This document shows positions 15,693 through 23,560 of a stretch of 32,855 nt of DNA, piece after piece; position 1 is the stretch's first letter; the number at the start of each line of letters is the position of its first letter. The stretch is taken from contig NZ_RAVZ01000067.1 in NCBI RefSeq assembly GCF_003611635.1, positions 1-32,855 of the forward strand, written 5' to 3'. Source of the DNA: Corallococcus terminator (lineage in GTDB: Bacteria > Myxococcota > Myxococcia > Myxococcales > Myxococcaceae). Under the pieces are notes generated by a model. That model saw only the letters and a list, made by a program, of their open reading frames with translations. It ran no database searches and was not told the origin of the DNA. Both the position numbers and the translations under genes were made by a program.

Positions 15693-17135
15693 TTGCCTTT
15701 TCCTCTCGCGAACAGGCGATCATGGGCCATGCGAGCAGGAGCCCTGGTGTTGAGCGTGGCACTACTGACCACGGGATGTGCCTCTCCATCTCCGGGTCCC
15801 GGACGGAGGATGCGGCTGAACCATGCGCGGCACGTGGTTTCGGGTCCTCCGGTGGAGGTACCGGAGCCACGGTCACGGGGTCAGCATCCAGGAGACCTGG
15901 GTGGGCAGGACGCGACGCCGACCCATCAGGCGGTCCTCGATGCCATCGCCGACGTGAAGGGCTCCACGGAGAGCATCGCCCGCGCGTTGTCGAAGCTGGG
16001 TTCGCGCGGCGACTGGGACGTGTTCACCCGTTACACCGACTACGGCTCCCGTCAGTTGCCCTGGCTTCGCGGCGCACAGAGGAGCGTCGCGCTGCTGGCG
16101 AACACGTCCGAAGCGGTCGCGGATGCGGACATGGCGGTGGGCCTGCTGCGGATGACGGGTCCACGGCTCCAGGCCGCCATGTCCGGCGCCATGCTGCTCG
16201 CGGCGTGGCTCGACTTCCTCCGGCTGGCGGAGGCGGTGCGGGAGCAGTGTCCGTTCTATGGGACCGAGCGCCTGTTCGTGGACATGGACCGCGTGCAGAA
16301 GTTGATCGAACCCTCCATGACGGCGCTCGCTTCGCTGGAGCCCGAGCAGGTGGAGGCCACCGCCCGTGCGCTTCCCGTGCTGATGGCGCAGCTCACCCAC
16401 GAGTTCCAGTCCATCCAGGAGGGCGCACGGGTGGCATCGGAGCGCGCGGGGAAGGTCATCGCGGTGGCGCAGTTCATGGAGATGCTCACCCTGGTTTCCA
16501 CCCTGAGGATGTCACTTCCCAGGCTTCCCCCCGCGGCGCCCGCCATGCTTGGCGTGGGACTCGTGATGGGCTCCGGCGGCGTGATGACGGGCACGCGCGT
16601 GGTCGTCTCCGCTGAGTGGGTGGAGAGGATGCGCAGGCTGGTGCAGGCGGGCGTCATCTCCGTGCCCGCCGTCAGCTCCGCCATCCGCATCCACGCCGGT
16701 CAGGTGATGATGGCGCAGCCGAACCGGGAGTTGCCCCAGGGTGTACGCGACGCGCTGGGCGACAGTCCCGAGGTCCGCGGCATGCACGAGACCGGCAGGG
16801 CCGGAGCCGGCATGTCCGATGCGCCGAAGCACCATGTCCTGCCGCGGGAACACCGGGAGTGGTTCGAGAAGCGCGGCTTCAAGGGCGCCATGGATATCGA
16901 TCAGTTCTGCGTCAGGATGGAGAAGTCACACCACGAGGCGATTCACGGTGGAGGCGACTGGCGCCTGGGTCGAATGTGGGCTGGCGAGTGGAACAGGATG
17001 ATCATGGGTCGACTTCGAGACGCAGAATCCGCAGTCGGCAGGATGTTGACGCGAAACGAGATCTTGAACATCGTCGCGGCGCATATGCAGGCGGCCGACA
17101 TTCCGATGAACTTCATTCGGGGAGGACGACGATGA
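15693..17135 (+). CDS. SitA-like polymorphic lipoprotein toxin (TIGR02269/DUF2380 type)
   Basis: This 480-residue lipoprotein has a hydrophobic core ALVLSVALL and lipobox TTGC (Cys about residue 29). A helical middle follows, with a Gly/Ala/Val-rich segment around 290-310. The C-terminal domain carries H380-H381, then WFEKRGF, D401-I-D403, S412-H413-H414 and H418-G-G-G-D-W, and WN at 433-434. This His/Asn-rich HH...H...W-N pattern is that of the myxobacterial lipoprotein family TIGR02269, which is nuclease-like. In M. xanthus, SitA lipoproteins of this design move between kin cells by outer membrane exchange and kill recipients lacking the matching immunity protein. TTG at 15693 has GGAG 5 bases upstream; ATG at 15729 would give a shorter but valid lipoprotein signal. 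The stop overlaps the next start (ATGA). Confidence 0.85.
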   Translation: MPFPLANRRSWAMRAGALVLSVALLTTGCASPSPGPGRRMRLNHARHVVSGPPVEVPEPRSRGQHPGDLGGQDATPTHQAVLDAIADVKGSTESIARALSKLGSRGDWDVFTRYTDYGSRQLPWLRGAQRSVALLANTSEAVADADMAVGLLRMTGPRLQAAMSGAMLLAAWLDFLRLAEAVREQCPFYGTERLFVDMDRVQKLIEPSMTALASLEPEQVEATARALPVLMAQLTHEFQSIQEGARVASERAGKVIAVAQFMEMLTLVSTLRMSLPRLPPAAPAMLGVGLVMGSGGVMTGTRVVVSAEWVERMRRLVQAGVISVPAVSSAIRIHAGQVMMAQPNRELPQGVRDALGDSPEVRGMHETGRAGAGMSDAPKHHVLPREHREWFEKRGFKGAMDIDQFCVRMEKSHHEAIHGGGDWRLGRMWAGEWNRMIMGRLRDAESAVGRMLTRNEILNIVAAHMQAADIPMNFIRGGRR

Positions 17136-17602
17136 CCGACGGCCGTTCCTGGCAGGGCAACTGGAAGGTTCGCCTGCATGAACGGGTCCGCGAGCGGGGG
17201 TTCGCTTCGCTCACCGCTTTTGCCAAGGCCCGTCCCACCGCATCACTGGTGGCGCTGGCCGAAGAGCTGGGCAGGGATGACATCGCAGGGGTCCAGGTGT
17301 TGAGCGGACTGCTCGCCGAAGCGGAACAGCGAAAGCAGGTCACGCGCTTCGAGCGCGATGTGCTCGTGCGCATGTTGTCCCAGGACCTCCCCCATGGATG
17401 GCCCGCCGTACTGGACGACGCGAACCGCTTCGCGGTCGCCAAGGCACTCAGTGGCTGGATTGCCTACACCCCTGAAGACCATCAAGCACGCGCAAGACGG
17501 ATCATGATGGGACTTCTCTCCCATCCGCCTCCACCTGGATGGCGCCCGCTGAGCCCCGACGACGAGCTTCTGCTCACGCTCCTGCCTGACGAAGAAGCCT
17601 GA
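17132..17602 (+). CDS. Putative immunity protein (SitI-like) for the upstream toxin
   Basis: This 156-residue cytoplasmic protein has no signal or membrane segment and is mainly helical. It opens with SWQGNWKVRLHERVRERGFASLTAFAKARPTASLVALAEELG and ends with PPPPGWRPLSPDDELLLTLLP. I do not recognise a catalytic site. Genes of this length and style commonly sit directly behind TIGR02269 lipoprotein genes in myxobacteria. The ATGA overlap with the toxin (17132-17135) and the GGAGG at 17121-17125 show tight coupling. Its expected job is to bind and neutralise the toxin's C-terminal domain in the cytoplasm. That role rests on position and on the known sitA-sitI arrangement, not on a motif. Confidence 0.8.
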   Translation: MTDGRSWQGNWKVRLHERVRERGFASLTAFAKARPTASLVALAEELGRDDIAGVQVLSGLLAEAEQRKQVTRFERDVLVRMLSQDLPHGWPAVLDDANRFAVAKALSGWIAYTPEDHQARARRIMMGLLSHPPPPGWRPLSPDDELLLTLLPDEEA

Positions 17603-17609
17603 GGCTTCT
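17593..17609 (+). terminator. Hairpin spanning the stop codon of the immunity gene
   Basis: AGAAGCC (17593-17599) and GGCTTCT (17603-17609) are perfectly complementary with a 3-base loop that is the TGA stop codon itself. There is no T-run. It may end the toxin-immunity transcript or protect its 3' end. Confidence 0.45.
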
Positions 17610-17779
17610 GGCGTCCTCAGCAGCGCTGCGAATGCTGGGGGCTCACATCACCCGTGACGCTCGCCCAGGGGTGAACACTCCGTGCCCGTCCGCCCTCCGG
17701 CCGGGATGATTTTCCAGCGCAAGACGCTTCCCGTCCGACCCCGGCGCCACCACCTTCGCGCCGAGGAGTCACACACCCC

Positions 17780-19255
17780 ATGGATGCGGACGGCACATCG
17801 GAGTTGGGAGCCGCGAAGGTTCCCCTCGTGTCCACCCAGAAGCAGCAGCGCGTTCGTCGCCCCCCGAAGAAGCTCAAACCCTCACGGCTGCACGAGGTGG
17901 ACTTCCGGAGCGTGGACGAACGCATGGACTCCGGCCGGGCCCTGCGCAAGCGCTGCCCGCGCAGCAGCCACGCTGCGTGGAAGCCGTTCCGGGGCCGCGA
18001 CCCGCTGGCGCAGTTGAAGGAATCCGACGCCACCCGGCTGCCCTGGCTGGTGCCCGTGCGGCACGAGCGCATGTCCGAATCCCCCTTCGCCTTCCTGCGC
18101 GGCACACCCTTCGCCATGGCGCGCGACCTGGCGCACACGCCCCACAGCGGCCTGCGCAGCCAGATCTGCGGCGACGCGCACCTGAGCAACTTCGGCCTGT
18201 TCGGCACGCCCGAGCGCAACCTCATCTTCGACCTCAACGACTTCGACGAGACGCTCCCCGGCCCCTTCGAATGGGATGTGAAGCGTCTGGCCGCCAGCTT
18301 CGTCGTGGCCGCGAAACAGAACGGCCTGGGCGGCCGCTGCGGCAGGAAGGCCGCGCGCAAGGCGGTGGAGTCCTACCGCCTGATGATGCGCGAGCTGACG
18401 ACGCGGAGCCTGCTGGACGTGTGGTCGTTGCACGTGGACGCGAAGGAGCTGCGGCGCGCCGAGTCCGAGGACACCGCGAAGCTCGCCGCAGAAGCCGTGG
18501 AGAAGGCGAAGCGCCGCACCAGTGCGCACGCGGTGGAGAAGCTCACCGTGGAGCGCAACGGCCAGCGCCACCTGGCCTACCAGCCTCCCCTCCTCTTCCC
18601 CCTGTCGGCGGTGAAGATGGATGTGTCCTCCGAGGAGCTGGAGCGGCGCATCAAGGAGCTCACGGTGGGCTACCTCGCGTCGCTGGACGGCGCGGTGCGC
18701 GACCTGTGTCTGCGCTACCAGCGCAAGGAGTGGGGCTTCAAGGTCGTGGGCGTAGGCAGCGTGGGATTGCAGGCCTACGTCGTGCTCTGCGAAGGCAACG
18801 GCGGAAAGGATCCCCTGGTGTTGCAGTTGAAGGAGGCGAAGGCCTCCGTGCTGGAGCCCTACCTGGGCCCCAGTGAGTTCGGCAGCGCGGGGGAGCGCGT
18901 GGTGGTGGGCCAGCGACGCATGCAGGCCTTCTCCGACCTCTTCCTGGGTTGGACGGAAGTGGAGGGCATGGGTGCCTTCTATGTGCGCCAGTTGCGCGAC
19001 ATGAAGGGCGCGCTGGACGCGGAGAAGATGGATGCCCCGGTGTTCCTGGACTACGCGGACGCGTGCGGCTCGACGCTCGCGCGAGCCCATGCGCGCACCG
19101 GGGATGCCGCCCTCATCGCCGGATATCTGGGCAGCAGCGAGCACTTCGATGTAGCCGTCGCGGAGTTCGCCTGCACCTATTCGGATCAGGTGGACGAGGA
19201 CTATGGGCGCTTCATCGACGCCCAGGCGAAGGCCATCGAAGCGCTGGCGGGCTGA
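17780..19255 (+). CDS. DUF2252 family protein
   Basis: This 491-residue protein has the two best-conserved DUF2252 patches, GDAHLSNFG (131-139) and DLNDFDET (151-158), followed by FEWDVKRLAASFVVAAK. The GDxHxxNF plus NDFDE layout resembles the catalytic HxxN and Asp of the aminoglycoside phosphotransferase/kinase-like fold, so a small-molecule kinase-like role is often supposed; none is proven. Later conserved parts are GFKVVGVGSVG, LQLKEAKASVLEPYL, VGQRRMQAFSDLFLGW and the FYVRQLRDMKG strand. The first 45 residues are basic and Lys/Pro-rich and seem disordered. GGAG lies 12 bases before the ATG. It converges on carH with only 9 bases between the stops. Confidence 0.9.
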   Translation: MDADGTSELGAAKVPLVSTQKQQRVRRPPKKLKPSRLHEVDFRSVDERMDSGRALRKRCPRSSHAAWKPFRGRDPLAQLKESDATRLPWLVPVRHERMSESPFAFLRGTPFAMARDLAHTPHSGLRSQICGDAHLSNFGLFGTPERNLIFDLNDFDETLPGPFEWDVKRLAASFVVAAKQNGLGGRCGRKAARKAVESYRLMMRELTTRSLLDVWSLHVDAKELRRAESEDTAKLAAEAVEKAKRRTSAHAVEKLTVERNGQRHLAYQPPLLFPLSAVKMDVSSEELERRIKELTVGYLASLDGAVRDLCLRYQRKEWGFKVVGVGSVGLQAYVVLCEGNGGKDPLVLQLKEAKASVLEPYLGPSEFGSAGERVVVGQRRMQAFSDLFLGWTEVEGMGAFYVRQLRDMKGALDAEKMDAPVFLDYADACGSTLARAHARTGDAALIAGYLGSSEHFDVAVAEFACTYSDQVDEDYGRFIDAQAKAIEALAG

Positions 19256-19272
19256 CACAGGCCTTCAGCCCG
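19248..19272. terminator. Bidirectional hairpin between DUF2252 and carH
   Basis: CGGGCTG (19248-19254) pairs with CAGCCCG (19266-19272) over an 11-base loop. The stem includes the last codons of both convergent genes, so it would form at the 3' end of either transcript. It is the only candidate end for the long carotenoid operon in this gap. Confidence 0.5.
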
Positions 19273-20173
19273 AAAGGCGCGTCCAGTCGTCCTCGTGCAT
19301 GAACAGCCTCACGCCCAGGCGCTCGCACACGTCCGCGTGCGCCTGGGCCGCGGGGCCGCCCACCCAGACGGGCAGCTCCTTCGGCAATGCCTCACGCAAG
19401 CGCCGGAGCACGTCCTCGAACACCGTGGCACCCCGGTTCGTCACCGCCGACAGGCCCACCACGTCCGGACGGGCCCTCGCCACCGTCTCTCCCAGGCCCT
19501 CCGCCGGCACGCGCTGCCCCAGCAGCGTCACCCGCACGCCCGCGTACCGCAGCCGCAGCGCCGCCCCCAGGAGGCCCAGTTCGTGCTCCTCCTCCGGGAA
19601 ACAGGCCAGCACCGCGTGCTTGCGACCTCCCTCGGGCGCGCCGTGCAGCAGGCTCACCAGCCGCTCGCGCACCACCTGCGTCACCAGGTGCTCCTGCGCC
19701 ACCGACAACGTCCCCGCGTGCCAGCGCTCGCCCACCTCGCGCTGCACCGGCACGAGCACGTCCTCGAACGCGCGCAGGGGCGGCAGGGCCGACAACACCT
19801 GGTCCAGGATGCGGGAGACGCGCGGCTGGTCATACGCCTCCGCCGCAGCCATCACCGCCGCGCGCCACGACGTGGGCTGCGCTCCCCCGGCACCACCGGC
19901 CCGTTCCTCCCGGACCGGCGGCTCCGGCACGGTGTCCAGCTCCGCCATCAACTGGGGCAGCAGTTTCGCGGCCTCGCTGATGGCCACGCCTTCGTCCGTC
20001 AGCGCCTTGAGCCGCTTGAGCAGCGCGACGTCGCGGTCGGTGTAGACGCGGTAACCCGCTGGCGTGCGCTCCGGGACGAGCACCCCGTAGCGGCGCTCCC
20101 AGGCCCGGATGAGTTCCACGCGGACCCCTGACAGCTCCGCGGCGATGTGGATGCGATAGGTGCGCTCAGCCAT
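19265..20173 (-). CDS. carH: CarH: B12-dependent MerR-family photoreceptor repressor
   Basis: This 302-residue repressor has an N-terminal MerR winged helix (YRIHIAAELSGVRVELIRAWERRYG, residues 6-30, then YRVYTDRDVALLKRL). A flexible Pro/Gly-rich linker (about 82-100), a helical bundle and a Rossmann-like cobalamin domain follow. All photoreceptor residues known from Thermus CarH are present: the W-x9-EH motif as W151...E161-H162, His152 next to the Trp (the residue that takes over the cobalt in light), and the lower ligand His197 in PEEEHELG. In the dark, AdoCbl-bound CarH tetramers bind the operator; light cleaves Co-C and releases them. It is the last gene of the carotenoid operon, 10 bases after carA, with GGAAG before ATG 20173. 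Confidence 0.95.
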   Translation of the reverse strand: MAERTYRIHIAAELSGVRVELIRAWERRYGVLVPERTPAGYRVYTDRDVALLKRLKALTDEGVAISEAAKLLPQLMAELDTVPEPPVREERAGGAGGAQPTSWRAAVMAAAEAYDQPRVSRILDQVLSALPPLRAFEDVLVPVQREVGERWHAGTLSVAQEHLVTQVVRERLVSLLHGAPEGGRKHAVLACFPEEEHELGLLGAALRLRYAGVRVTLLGQRVPAEGLGETVARARPDVVGLSAVTNRGATVFEDVLRRLREALPKELPVWVGGPAAQAHADVCERLGVRLFMHEDDWTRLSG

Positions 20174-20183
20174 GGTGCTTCCG

Positions 20184-21044
20184 TCACGGTCGGTTCTGGG
20201 CGTTCCTCACCTGCTGCCAGATGGCGATCAGCTCCTCCGCGGACTCCGCGTACTGAGCGCCCAGGGTGAAGAGGGTCTTCAGGTGCTCTCGCGCCCCCGG
20301 ACCGCCTACCACCATCGGCACCGAAGCGCAGGCCTGCAATGACTCCGACAACACCGTGAGGAACTCCTGCGCTTCCCGACGCCGCACGAACGACAACGCC
20401 ACCACGTCCGGCCGCACCTGCACGCAGGCCCCGTGCAACGCCTCCGCGGGCGTGTCCGCCCCCAGCAACGTCACCCGCCAGCCCCGCGCCTTCAGGTGCA
20501 CACCCAGCGCGAGCAGCCCTCCCTCATGGTGGTCTCCCGCCGGGCAGGCCAGGAGTCCCCGGGGCCCGTCGCTCACGCTCACCATGCTCGCGAGCAACAG
20601 GCGCAGCCGCTGCCGCACCAGCGCGGAGGCCAGGTGTTCGCGCGCCACATCCAGGCGCGACGCCATCTCCCGGAGCACGGGAATCAAGAACGTGTCGCAG
20701 AAGGTCGTGGCGTCCAGGTGCTCCCCGGCCTCCTCCAGCACCGCGTCCGCCGCGTCCGCGTCCAGCACCATCACCGCCGCCCAGAAGCGCTCCATCAGCC
20801 GCGAGTCCTGCCGGGCGGACTGCGCGGGCGAGGCGCGCACCTGGGCGATGGCCTCGCTCACCGACAGGCCGCCCTCCATCAACTTCGCCACCCGGCGCAC
20901 GGCCTCCACTTCGTCGCGTGAATAGACGCGGTAGTTGTTCTCGCTGCGCTCCGGACGCGGAAAGCCATAGCGGCGCTCCCAGGCGCGCAGCGTGGCCTCA
21001 CGGATGCCGGTAAGCCGGGCGATGGTGCGGATGCGAAGGCTCAT
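20184..21044 (-). CDS. carA: CarA: MerR-family repressor of the carotenoid operon
   Basis: This 286-residue paralog of CarH has a MerR domain (RIRTIARLTGIREATLRAWERRYGFPRPERSENNYRVYSRDEV) and a C-terminal cobalamin-type domain. The photoreceptor set is only partly kept. The segment LREMASRLDVAREH is three residues shorter than in CarH and lacks both the Trp and its neighbouring His, although E136-H137 remains. The lower-ligand motif reads D171-H-H173 (GDHHEGG). This fits the M. xanthus finding that CarA represses without needing B12 and is instead switched off by the antirepressor CarS, made in light; no carS gene is in this window. Its start overlaps the acyltransferase stop (ATGA). It blocks the crtE promoter in the dark. 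Confidence 0.93.
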   Translation of the reverse strand: MSLRIRTIARLTGIREATLRAWERRYGFPRPERSENNYRVYSRDEVEAVRRVAKLMEGGLSVSEAIAQVRASPAQSARQDSRLMERFWAAVMVLDADAADAVLEEAGEHLDATTFCDTFLIPVLREMASRLDVAREHLASALVRQRLRLLLASMVSVSDGPRGLLACPAGDHHEGGLLALGVHLKARGWRVTLLGADTPAEALHGACVQVRPDVVALSFVRRREAQEFLTVLSESLQACASVPMVVGGPGAREHLKTLFTLGAQYAESAEELIAIWQQVRNAQNRP

Positions 21045-21718
21045 CGGCCCAGACCCCTCGCGGTGTCCCAGCGCTCCGCCACGCCCCGCGCGCCCGTCAG
21101 CTTGCGCGTGAAGCCCTCCAGGTCCGTCGCCTGCGACACCGTGCGCACCACCGACTCCAGCCCGCTCTGGAAGCGAGACAACGGGCCGGCCTCATGGGGC
21201 GTGCCGACCTCCAACAACACGTCCGGCCGCTCGTGCTCGAAGAAGGCATAGCGGATGGCGATGGGCACGCACTCCGCCTTCGCTGCCTTCGCGAGCAGCT
21301 CCACGCCCCGCTCCAGCTTCAGCGGGAAGGCGCCGAAGGGCCGGTGCTCCCCCTCCGGAAAGACACACACGGCGGCGCTCGGCCGACGCAACAATTCCTT
21401 CGCGTACCGGAGCGAGGACAGGGACGACATCGCGTCCTGCTTGCGGATGCTGAACGCGCCCATCTTCGTGTGGAAGGGATAGCGGCGAAGGTTCTCCTCG
21501 TCCATCAGGCAATAGCCATCCCAGCCCGCCACCTGGCAGAGCTGGTGCAGCACGAAGCCATCCCACCAGTTGCAGTGGTTCAGGTAGATGAGCCGGCCCA
21601 CGCCGTCCGCGGGCAGTTCGCCGCGCACCCACAGGCCCCGGAACGTCGAGCGGACCTTCCACCCGATGTACCGGTCCACCGCCCACCCGAAGGGCCCACC
21701 CTTGGCCGCGTGGATCAC
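21041..21718 (-). CDS. Lysophospholipid-acyltransferase-family protein, carotenoid glycoside acyltransferase (orf9)
   Basis: This 225-residue protein has the acyltransferase signature HX4D as H48-CNWW-D53 and the second motif FPEG at 120-123 (VCVFPEGEHRPFG). It matches a PlsC-like, membrane-associated acyltransferase with no full transmembrane helix. In this operon it is expected to transfer a fatty acid from an acyl donor to the sugar of the carotenoid glycoside, giving the esterified end products found in myxobacteria; that substrate is inferred from context. It starts with GTG at 21718, overlapping the crtYd stop (GTGA), and its stop overlaps the carA start. The position matches orf9 of the M. 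xanthus carB operon. Confidence 0.88.
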   Translation of the reverse strand: MIHAAKGGPFGWAVDRYIGWKVRSTFRGLWVRGELPADGVGRLIYLNHCNWWDGFVLHQLCQVAGWDGYCLMDEENLRRYPFHTKMGAFSIRKQDAMSSLSSLRYAKELLRRPSAAVCVFPEGEHRPFGAFPLKLERGVELLAKAAKAECVPIAIRYAFFEHERPDVLLEVGTPHEAGPLSRFQSGLESVVRTVSQATDLEGFTRKLTGARGVAERWDTARGLGR

Positions 21719-22062
21719 GACGTCCGCGCCTCATTGAGACGCAGCAGCGCCGTGAACAGCGCGAGCCCCAGCGACACCAGCACGCTCGTAATCAGGAAGA
21801 AGAGCACCTCCTCCAGCGGCACCACGCCCACGTACACGCCCAGATGGCGACCCGCCCCGAAGTTCCAGATGCCGGTGGAGATGGCCAGGTGGTCCGCGAT
21901 GGACAGGTACACGCCCACGACGAGCGCTGGCGGCAGCACCGCGCGCAGCACCTCGCCGGAGCGAGACTTGTAGTGATTCACCAGCAGCGCCAACTGGATG
22001 CCAATCACGGGCAGCGTCCACCCCAGCAGGTGGATGAGATACGCCCAGCGCGTCTCCATCAT
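21715..22062 (-). CDS. crtYd: Lycopene cyclase subunit CrtYd
   Basis: This 115-residue, three-helix membrane protein is the second half of the heterodimeric lycopene beta-cyclase also found in actinobacteria, archaea and (fused) fungi. The marker motif P82-L-E-E85 (VVPLEEVLFFLITSVLVSLG) lies at the start of the third helix and carries the acidic residues needed for protonation of the carotene. It acts only together with CrtYc. ATG at 22062 overlaps the crtYc stop (ATGA) and has GAGGTG 6 bases upstream; the second ATG at 22059 is less likely. In myxobacteria cyclization takes place at one end only, giving monocyclic carotenoids. Confidence 0.92.
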   Translation of the reverse strand: MMETRWAYLIHLLGWTLPVIGIQLALLVNHYKSRSGEVLRAVLPPALVVGVYLSIADHLAISTGIWNFGAGRHLGVYVGVVPLEEVLFFLITSVLVSLGLALFTALLRLNEARTS

Positions 22063-22445
22063 GGCGACACCTCGCGCGGGCCCAGGGGCCGCTCGACGTG
22101 GACGAGACGGTGCTTCTCGGACGCCCGCGCCTCCGGCTTCTTCGCCAGCACGCGCTCCAGCCGGGCCCGGGCCCACAGGCCCACGAGCAGCGTCTGGAGG
22201 CCGAAGAAGAGGTACTCCTCCAGCGGCAGGTAGCCCAGCTTCACGCCCCAGATGCGCTCCGGGTCGAAGCCCCACAGACCCCACTTCACCGCCATGTTGT
22301 CCCACGGAGACGTGGCCGCGTAGACGACCACGAGCAGCACGCCCATGGGCGCCAGGCCCTTCCACGACAGCGTGCGGCGGTAGCGCACGACCAGGAAGAG
22401 GATGGGCAGCACCACGAACAACCCCAGGAAGCGCGCGTAGGTCAT
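22059..22445 (-). CDS. crtYc: Lycopene cyclase subunit CrtYc
   Basis: This 128-residue membrane protein has three hydrophobic helices (about residues 5-20, 31-50 and 73-95) and the cyclase motif P74-L-E-E77 (GYLPLEEYLFFGLQTLL). SPWDNMAVKWGLW in the loop before it is also typical of CrtYc. A basic tail of about 30 residues is cytoplasmic. It pairs with CrtYd to form the active lycopene cyclase. The start overlaps the glycosyltransferase stop and the stop overlaps the crtYd start, so equal amounts of both subunits are likely. The two subunits are separate here, as in M. xanthus and many actinobacteria, and not fused. Confidence 0.92.
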   Translation of the reverse strand: MTYARFLGLFVVLPILFLVVRYRRTLSWKGLAPMGVLLVVVYAATSPWDNMAVKWGLWGFDPERIWGVKLGYLPLEEYLFFGLQTLLVGLWARARLERVLAKKPEARASEKHRLVHVERPLGPREVSP

Positions 22446-23560
22446 CCCGGGCCTCCACTCCACTGCGACGCCACCCGCACCATGCGCCCTCCCGCGTGAA
22501 GCGCGTACGTGTGTCCGCGCCACGTCACCGTTCCCTGCCGCTTCAGCGAAGCCCCGAAGGCCGTCAGCAACAGCACCTCCCCCAGCAGCCAGTCCGTCAG
22601 CGCATGGCCTCGCGCCTCCTCGCCGGGCACGTGGCTCAGCGCGGAGAGCCGCAGCGACAGGAGCGTGCGCACGGCGACCAGGGCCCCTACCGCCAGCCAC
22701 ACCGAAGGCTCGCCCAGGGCCGCGGCCAGCAGCAGCAGGGGAAGCGTGGGCGTGAAGAGCAGCGGCACCGTGGGGTACAGGCCCGGCCGGTGGCTCGCAA
22801 GCACCTGCATCCAGCGCGTGAAGCGCTCCAATGGCGCGCGCCAGGAGGTTTCGGACGCCATGGGTACCCAGGCGGGCGCGGGGCTCAGCGCCACGTCCAG
22901 CCCCCGCGCGTGCAGGCGCTTCGCCAGCTCCAGGTCCTCGCCGATGTGGTCCGACAAGCCACGCAGCTCCTCCACCGCCCTCGCGGACAACCCGAGCGCC
23001 TTGCCACACACGGCCTGCGCGCCCGCGCTCATCGCATGCAGCGCGCGAAAGCTGTGGTGCGTGTAGCGCAGCAGCCCCGCCATCGCACGCCCTGCCGCAT
23101 CCATCGCGCCCACGGGCGTGGGGGCGGCGGTGCTCAGCGCAGCGCCCGCCACCAGCGAGGACGCCAGGCCCTCCACCAGCGCCCCCGTCACCGCCACGTC
23201 CGCGTCCACCGCGAGCACCACCCGCCCGCGCGTGTCCAACGTGTCCAGCGCGTAGAGCAGGTGCCCCACCTTGCGGTTGGGACAGACGGGGTCGCTCGGC
23301 AACCACCGGACGCCTTCGGCCAGCCGGGGGCGGTAGGGCGACAGCACCACCTGCTCCAGCACGCCCGCGTAGTCGATGGGGCGCGCCAGATTCTCCAGTT
23401 CCTGCGGCGTGGGCGCATCCACCGGGCGCAGCAGCAGCACGGACGGAAGGACTTGCGTGGCCGGGGTGGGCGCACGGCGCAGGAGCCGCGCGAGCGCCAC
23501 CGCGCTGAAGCCTCCGGCCATCCCTGCCCACCCGAGCGCGATGAAAGCGAGTGCGCTCAT
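22442..23560 (-). CDS. Family 2/21-type membrane glycosyltransferase (carotenoid glycosyltransferase, orf6)
   Basis: This 372-residue protein has an N-terminal membrane anchor, a GT-A catalytic domain and C-terminal hydrophobic helices (about 262-285 and 286-305). Catalytic landmarks are NRKVGHL (95-101), the DAD metal site at 119-121 (VLAVDADVAV), GEDLELAKRL (207-216) with the general-base Asp, and RFTRW at 246-250. This is the (Q/R)xxRW motif of processive and ceramide-glucosyltransferase-like enzymes. In this operon it should attach a sugar to the C-1' hydroxyl made by CrtC. The acceptor is inferred. It occupies the orf6 position of the M. xanthus carB operon, and overlaps crtC and crtYc by four bases each. 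Confidence 0.88.
   Translation of the reverse strand: MSALAFIALGWAGMAGGFSAVALARLLRRAPTPATQVLPSVLLLRPVDAPTPQELENLARPIDYAGVLEQVVLSPYRPRLAEGVRWLPSDPVCPNRKVGHLLYALDTLDTRGRVVLAVDADVAVTGALVEGLASSLVAGAALSTAAPTPVGAMDAAGRAMAGLLRYTHHSFRALHAMSAGAQAVCGKALGLSARAVEELRGLSDHIGEDLELAKRLHARGLDVALSPAPAWVPMASETSWRAPLERFTRWMQVLASHRPGLYPTVPLLFTPTLPLLLLAAALGEPSVWLAVGALVAVRTLLSLRLSALSHVPGEEARGHALTDWLLGEVLLLTAFGASLKRQGTVTWRGHTYALHAGGRMVRVASQWSGGPG

Noticed and set aside
17882-19258. 458-residue minus-strand frame opposite the DUF2252 gene
   Set aside because: The DUF2252 motifs are on the plus strand; the minus frame is His/Leu/Arg-rich and unlike any protein.
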